DNA from: JANQMY01 sp965228775
GTDB taxonomy: Bacteria; Pseudomonadota; Alphaproteobacteria; JANQMY01
Length of the DNA: 64,000 nt
Direction: 5' to 3'
Assembly (NCBI GenBank): GCA_965228775.1
Contig: OZ245840.1
Location: 3,658,001-3,722,000, forward strand
A program made the position numbers and the translations under genes. Numbering within the stretch: position 1 is the first letter of the stretch; every line of letters begins with the position of its first letter. The notes under the pieces were generated by a model. It saw only the letters and a list, made by a program, of their open reading frames with translations, did not search any database and was not told the DNA's origin. This document shows positions 60,570 to 64,000 of the stretch, piece by piece.

Positions 60570-61445
60570 CTACATCGTTCCCAATAGGAAGCGCCGGTTG
60601 CGCGGCTGTACCGGCCGGGCATTCGGTTTAAAGGCCGCCTTAAAGGCCGCGATTTGCGCAGCGGACGCCTGCACTGGTGTCTTCAACACCAGCCAGGTGA
60701 CGATTTCAGAACAAGGCGGTGTAGTCAGCGATCCATGATAACGGTAATGCGTCCGTTCGCGCGGCAAGAGACTGGCCGGCCAAAAATTTGCGCCCGGCAC
60801 TTCTATTTCTTCGTTGAGGGCGGTGGGCATGCCGTCCACGATGCTGGTCAGGCCCTTATTGGCGCCGCCCTGGCGCACCATCAGGGCAAGATTAGCAAGC
60901 TCGCCGTCTTTCGCTGCATGTACAAACTGGATTTCCATATCGAAGGCAATGCCGTTGACCCGATGTTCGCTGGGGGCATGAAAGTGGAACTGCTTTAGCT
61001 CATAGGATTTGCCTTCCAGCGTCAGCACGCTGCCCGCCGGGCAATTGCACTGAATTGTGTGGCCATTGTTCACGATGCGCAGCGGCCCGCTCACATAGTT
61101 CAGATTGATGGCCGGCAGCTGAGCCCGGTAACTGTCCGCCAGGTCGATGGGGGATTGTTGCACCCCTTCGCTGCATGCTTTGTAGGCGGGGTCCAGCTCG
61201 CCCCAGTTCTCAGGCCCTTTTGCCCCTTCATAGCCCCATGGGGCGTCGGGGTCGGCGGTTTTGTGAAGAGCGGCACCCTGTTCGGTCAGTGTTTCGCCGC
61301 CTTCCGTAACGGATCTAAAGGGGTCCTCCTGCGCCAATGCCTGGGCACAAACGCTACACCCGATGGTACCTGCCGTCGCAGCTTGGGCCAAAAACGTCCG
61401 CCGATTGATCCTGCCGTCTCGATCCGGCTTTACACGGTCCCGCAT
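60570..61445 (-). CDS. Alpha-type carbonic anhydrase with Tat signal
   Basis: About 291 residues. A twin-Arg signal (INRRTFLAQAATAGTIG at about 13-29) directs folded export. The catalytic core of an alpha-carbonic anhydrase is seen: QSPIDL, then HFHAPSEHRVNG with two zinc His residues and a third in the EIQFVHAA strand, and TTPPCSEIVTWLVL near the end. It interconverts CO2 and bicarbonate in the periplasm. The start at ATG 61445 is favoured over a GTG at 61490. Tat export suggests the zinc is put in before secretion. Confidence 0.87.
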   Translation of the reverse strand: MRDRVKPDRDGRINRRTFLAQAATAGTIGCSVCAQALAQEDPFRSVTEGGETLTEQGAALHKTADPDAPWGYEGAKGPENWGELDPAYKACSEGVQQSPIDLADSYRAQLPAINLNYVSGPLRIVNNGHTIQCNCPAGSVLTLEGKSYELKQFHFHAPSEHRVNGIAFDMEIQFVHAAKDGELANLALMVRQGGANKGLTSIVDGMPTALNEEIEVPGANFWPASLLPRERTHYRYHGSLTTPPCSEIVTWLVLKTPVQASAAQIAAFKAAFKPNARPVQPRNRRFLLGTM

Positions 61446-61551
61446 CACAGTTTTCTGGTTCACGCTGGCCCCCCTGACCCGTTTACGCACGCCGATCCCA
61501 AAGGCGTATAGACCTGCTGCTTAGCATATCTGGCGGTGGGGTCCAGCCTCC

Positions 61552-62385
61552 TCACGGCAACACATCCTTCAAAAAACGCTCAAATAGCCCGTTAAAAACC
61601 GAAGGTTGCTCCCAAAACGGTGCATGCCCGGCATCGTCGATAAAATGGGGGCCACCGCCCCACAAATGTTTGAAGCCAAGGTTCTGCAAGTAGGCATTGG
61701 AGACAAAGGGTTCGTCGGCCCCATTCACGATCGCCAATGGGGCGGTCATGGTGCGCGCGATTTCCTTCTGGTCTGACGCGCCGCCGGCCTGGGCATCGGC
61801 GATCATGATGGCGCGGGCTCTGCCGTCAGTTCGTTTTACCGCATCCACCATGAAAGGCATTGGGGTGTTTCCGCAATTCGCCGCGGCATAGTCTTCAATT
61901 TCACGCTGATCCAGGACTTCCTTGCCCGTAAGTGCCATGTGCGGATGGGGCAGGAAGGCTGTGGCCGCTTCCGTTGGGTCGCGGGACAGGGGCGGCGTGC
62001 CGGTGATCAGAATGCCTCTGACACCATTGTACTGCGGCACCATTTCCAGGGCCACATGGCCGCCCAGCGACCAGCCTAGAATGGCGGCTTCTGAGATGCC
62101 AAGCGCATCGAGCACCTCCACCATCACGCCCGCATAGCCTTTCATGGTGTAGGTCTGATGCGGGTCAAAATTCGGATCCGCGTCCGGGTCGGAGCCGCCA
62201 TGACCGGGCAGGTCCACAGCGATCATGTGGAACTGGTCCTTAAACGGCGCGCCCATTTGGTGCTGAAAGATTTCCTTGCAGGCCGAGTTGCCGTGGATCA
62301 GCAAAACGGCAGGAGCGTTTTCCGCCCCCCGTTCCCAAACTGTAACGTGTCCCGCCGACGTTGTTATTTTGTTTGTCGTCGTCAT
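61552..62385 (-). CDS. Alpha/beta hydrolase
   Basis: A 277-residue alpha/beta hydrolase. Oxyanion segment VLLIHGNSACKE near residues 26-37, nucleophile elbow GWSLGGHVAL near 101-110, and the late DAGHAPFWEQP with the catalytic His. It lacks a signal peptide. The ATG at 62385 is the natural start; the longer frame above it runs through the palindromic repeat and riboswitch region and is not protein-like. Substrate unknown. Confidence 0.84.
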   Translation of the reverse strand: MTTTNKITTSAGHVTVWERGAENAPAVLLIHGNSACKEIFQHQMGAPFKDQFHMIAVDLPGHGGSDPDADPNFDPHQTYTMKGYAGVMVEVLDALGISEAAILGWSLGGHVALEMVPQYNGVRGILITGTPPLSRDPTEAATAFLPHPHMALTGKEVLDQREIEDYAAANCGNTPMPFMVDAVKRTDGRARAIMIADAQAGGASDQKEIARTMTAPLAIVNGADEPFVSNAYLQNLGFKHLWGGGPHFIDDAGHAPFWEQPSVFNGLFERFLKDVLP

Positions 62386-62629
62386 TTTTGATCGTTTTTT
62401 TATATGACCGAAGATCCTAGAGCGGTTTTTGCTGCAGGTCACGTGGTTGCATGACGAACCGTGCCGCCCGCTCCCCCTCCCAGCCACCCGGATACCGTAC
62501 CCTGGCGCGTGGCTGGGAGGGGGAGCGGGCTGGCTAGGCCGCGCTTTCCGCATTCCAGTATCGGAATGCGGATCGCCCACAACAAGCCCGCTTTCCCTTG
62601 ACCTTACGGCAGAACGCGCCAAAGATGGG
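62386..62629. other. Intergenic region before the thiC leader
   Basis: No gene is seen in this interval between the divergent hydrolase start and the riboswitch. It contains the perfect 22-bp palindrome at 62466-62530 and a second short palindrome GCATTCC...GGAATGC near 62550-62570. The promoters of both neighbours must be here but I cannot place them with confidence. Confidence 0.5.
62466..62530. repeat. Perfect 22-bp inverted repeat, family member 2
   Basis: GCCCGCTCCCCCTCCCAGCC(AC) at 62466-62487 is the exact complement of 62509-62530 with a 21-base loop containing GTACCC. It is the relative of the palindrome at 49621-49689 (arms differ at a few bases, loop similar), so it is a dispersed non-coding family. 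Confidence 0.88.
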
Positions 62630-62860
62630 CACGTTGTTCCAAGGGGTGTCTGGTGCGCAGGCTGAGATACCACCGGAGTAATGCTGAAACCCCATTCTTC
62701 GAGACGGCGCTGGCGCGCCTCCTCAGGATGAGGCTTCCCTTCAACCTCACCCTGAGGTGCGAGGCGAAGCCGAGCCTCGAAGGGTGAGCGATCAGCCTTA
62801 TTCATCGTGGGAACCCTTAGAACCTGATCCGGGTTATGCCGGCGGAGGGAGAAGGAACGC
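62630..62860 (+). promoter_or_regulatory. TPP riboswitch with enlarged optional stem
   Basis: The conserved core of the thiamine pyrophosphate aptamer is present: GGGGTG (62643-62648), GTCTG...CAGGC then CTGAGA (62662-62667), ACCC (62813-62816), and GAACCTGATCCGGGTTATGC onward (62820-62850). P1 is formed by GTTCC (62636-62640) and GGAAC (62854-62858). Between CTGAGA and ACCC lies a long insertion whose base pairs as CCAC, GAGTAA and GCTGA with their complements at 62792-62810. It should switch off the downstream thiC when TPP is plentiful. No clear terminator with U-tract follows, so control of translation is more likely. Confidence 0.85.
62692..62788 (+). repeat. Dispersed palindromic repeat inserted inside the riboswitch
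   Basis: CTTCGAGACGGCGC...CCTCCTCAGGATGAGG...CCTCACCCTGAGG...GCCTCGAAGG resembles the inner part of the MITE-like elements at 35532 and 36260. It occupies the apical loop of the optional stem of the TPP aptamer, leaving the conserved core unbroken. Confidence 0.7.
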
Positions 62861-62955
62861 TTGGGGCGTGTAATCATCATGCCTCATCCATCCAAACCCG
62901 CGCTTCTCGCGGCTTTCCGGATCTCCGATTGAGTGACACCAACAGGAGGTCCAAC

Positions 62956-64000
62956 ATGAATGTACATACCAAAACACCGAAAATGACGGTGACGACCGGC
63001 TCGTTGCCGGCGTCGCGCAAGATCTATGTGGGCGGTGATCAGCACAAGCAGGTGCGCGTGCCCATGCGCGAAATCAGTCTGCATGAAACGGCGAACGAAC
63101 CGCCGGTAGTGGTCTACGACACGTCCGGTCCGTACACGGATCCGGATGTGGAGATCGACATCTACAAAGGCTTGGCCCCGTTGCGCCGAGAATGGATCAT
63201 GGCGCGCGGCGACGTGGAAGAATATGACGGCCGCATCGTGAAGCCGGAAGATAATGGCAATGTCTCCGGCGACAAGCTGGTCTCTGAATTCCCGAACCTG
63301 CGTAAGCCCCTCAGAGCGAAAGGGGGGGCGAAGGACGGCAAGGCGGTCACGCAGATTGCCTATGCGCGCGCGGGCATCGTGACGCCCGAAATGGAATACA
63401 TCGCCATTCGTGAAAACATCGCGCGTGAGAAAGCGAAGGATCTGGTCAAGGATGGTGAAAGCTTTGGCGCCGCTATTCCCGATTACGTAACGCCGGAATT
63501 CGTACGCGATGAAGTGGCGCGCGGCCGGGCCATTATTCCGTCCAATATCAATCACCCGGAAACCGAGCCCATGATCATTGGGCGGAACTTTCTGGTGAAA
63601 ATCAACGCCAATATCGGTAACTCGGCGGTGACCTCCAGTGTTGCCGAAGAAGTAGACAAGATGGTGTGGTCGATCCGCTGGGGCGCCGATACGGTGATGG
63701 ATCTTTCCACGGGCCGCAACATCCATAACATCCGTGAATGGATCATGCGCAACAGTCCCGTGCCCATCGGCACGGTGCCGATCTATCAGGCGCTGGAAAA
63801 AGTGGACGGCGTAGCCGAAGACCTCAATTGGGATGTGTTCCGCGACACGTTGATCGAACAGGCGGAGCAAGGTGTCGACTATTTCACGATCCATGCGGGC
63901 GTGCGGCTGCCGTACATCCATCTGACGGCGGATCGCATTACCGGCATTGTCAGCCGTGGCGGGTCGATCATGGCCAAGTGGTGTTTGGCCCATCACCGGG
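62956..64000 (+). CDS. thiC: Phosphomethylpyrimidine synthase ThiC (3' end outside window)
   Basis: A radical-SAM enzyme that turns aminoimidazole ribotide into the pyrimidine of thiamine. 348 residues are visible from ATG 62956, which has AGGAGGT at 62944-62950. The sequence has the ThiC hallmarks: ASRKIYVGGD near residue 21, RVPMREISLH, YDTSGPYTDP, AGIVTPEMEYIAIREN, NINHPETEPMIIGRNFLVKINANIGNS (split over two motifs), and GADTVMDLSTGRNIH. The C-terminal half, including the Cys cluster for the [4Fe-4S] centre, is beyond the window. The TPP riboswitch immediately upstream confirms the assignment. Confidence 0.97.
   Translation, partial: MNVHTKTPKMTVTTGSLPASRKIYVGGDQHKQVRVPMREISLHETANEPPVVVYDTSGPYTDPDVEIDIYKGLAPLRREWIMARGDVEEYDGRIVKPEDNGNVSGDKLVSEFPNLRKPLRAKGGAKDGKAVTQIAYARAGIVTPEMEYIAIRENIAREKAKDLVKDGESFGAAIPDYVTPEFVRDEVARGRAIIPSNINHPETEPMIIGRNFLVKINANIGNSAVTSSVAEEVDKMVWSIRWGADTVMDLSTGRNIHNIREWIMRNSPVPIGTVPIYQALEKVDGVAEDLNWDVFRDTLIEQAEQGVDYFTIHAGVRLPYIHLTADRITGIVSRGGSIMAKWCLAHHR

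Noticed and set aside
25040..62700. Clusters of short GC-rich repeats considered as CRISPR arrays
   Set aside because: They are palindromes with no regular spacing and no spacers; no cas gene is in the window.
61552..62880. Alpha/beta hydrolase extended to 442 residues
   Set aside because: The extension crosses the 22-bp palindrome and the complement of the TPP riboswitch; ATG 62385 begins at the conserved hydrolase N-terminus.
62898..62916. CCGCG...CGCGG hairpin after the TPP aptamer as an intrinsic terminator
   Set aside because: No U-tract follows, so it was not called; control by masking the ribosome binding site seems more likely but was not shown.
62884..63996. 370-residue open frame on the minus strand
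   Set aside because: It is fully antisense to thiC, which has a ribosome binding site, riboswitch and strong family match.

Overview
The window looks like chromosomal DNA from an alphaproteobacterium of medium-high GC with a free-living, probably aquatic or soil, lifestyle. This rests on gene content and order (ureDABCEFG, arsR-aqpS, an N-acyl-D-amino-acid deacylase gene, many enoyl-CoA hydratase and NTF2-like genes) and on several families of GC-rich palindromic intergenic repeats. It is inference from family knowledge, not a database match. The window is gene-dense and holds one tRNA (Arg-ACG). I see no rRNA, CRISPR array, prophage or intact transposase gene.

Layout. 1-7 kb: the C-terminus of a sensor histidine kinase, a ParA-like ATPase, then a tight block otsB - GH15 hydrolase - otsA - glk - 166-aa orphan that could form a closed trehalose cycle. 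7-12.4 kb: lipoprotein gamma-glutamyltransferase, P1-family self-cleaving peptidase, SLC13 anion transporter, coiled-coil lipoprotein, tRNA-Arg. 12.5-16.4 kb: a small catabolic island with a TetR regulator and its operator, HxlR regulator, two NTF2-like proteins, an alpha/beta hydrolase and an enoyl-CoA hydratase. 16.5-20.5 kb: orphan membrane/coiled-coil protein, AEC transporter, DUF4166 and DCC proteins, a family 2 glycosyltransferase. 20.5-27.6 kb: GDP-mannose supply (manC and an AGE-family isomerase), glutamine-dependent NAD synthetase, threonine aldolase, FAD amine oxidase. 27.6-32.8 kb: complete urease operon ureD-A-(73-aa membrane protein)-B-C-E-F-G. 32.8-35.4 kb: PaiB-like flavoprotein, LLM-class oxidoreductase, methyltransferase. 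35.5-36.4 kb: an orphan membrane-protein gene bracketed by two inverted copies of a MITE-like element.

36.4-51 kb: accessory catabolism, comprising an operon of a saccharopine-dehydrogenase-like protein, an amidase and an unusual NTF2(SnoaL)-MFS fusion transporter; an arsR-aqpS arsenic pair; a CmcJ-like protein with an N-acyl-D-amino-acid deacylase; an enoyl-CoA hydratase with a secreted esterase; a 2-hydroxyacid dehydrogenase, a secreted TIMP/NTR-like protein and an amidohydrolase; then a second MFS transporter with a glutathione transferase. 52-55 kb: korAB, a ferredoxin-type 2-oxoacid oxidoreductase. 55-57 kb: enoyl-CoA hydratase, TetR regulator with a clear double operator, VOC protein. 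57-60 kb: two tandem paralogous membrane-anchored TolB-like/TPR proteins. 60.5-64 kb: Tat-exported alpha carbonic anhydrase, alpha/beta hydrolase, and a TPP riboswitch driving thiC, which runs off the window end.

The most unusual points are the NTF2-MFS fusion, the TPP aptamer carrying a dispersed repeat inside an optional stem, the MITE-bracketed gene, the small His-containing membrane protein inside the urease operon, and the tandem TolB/TPR pair. None of these is proven to be a new system; each is stated with a test.
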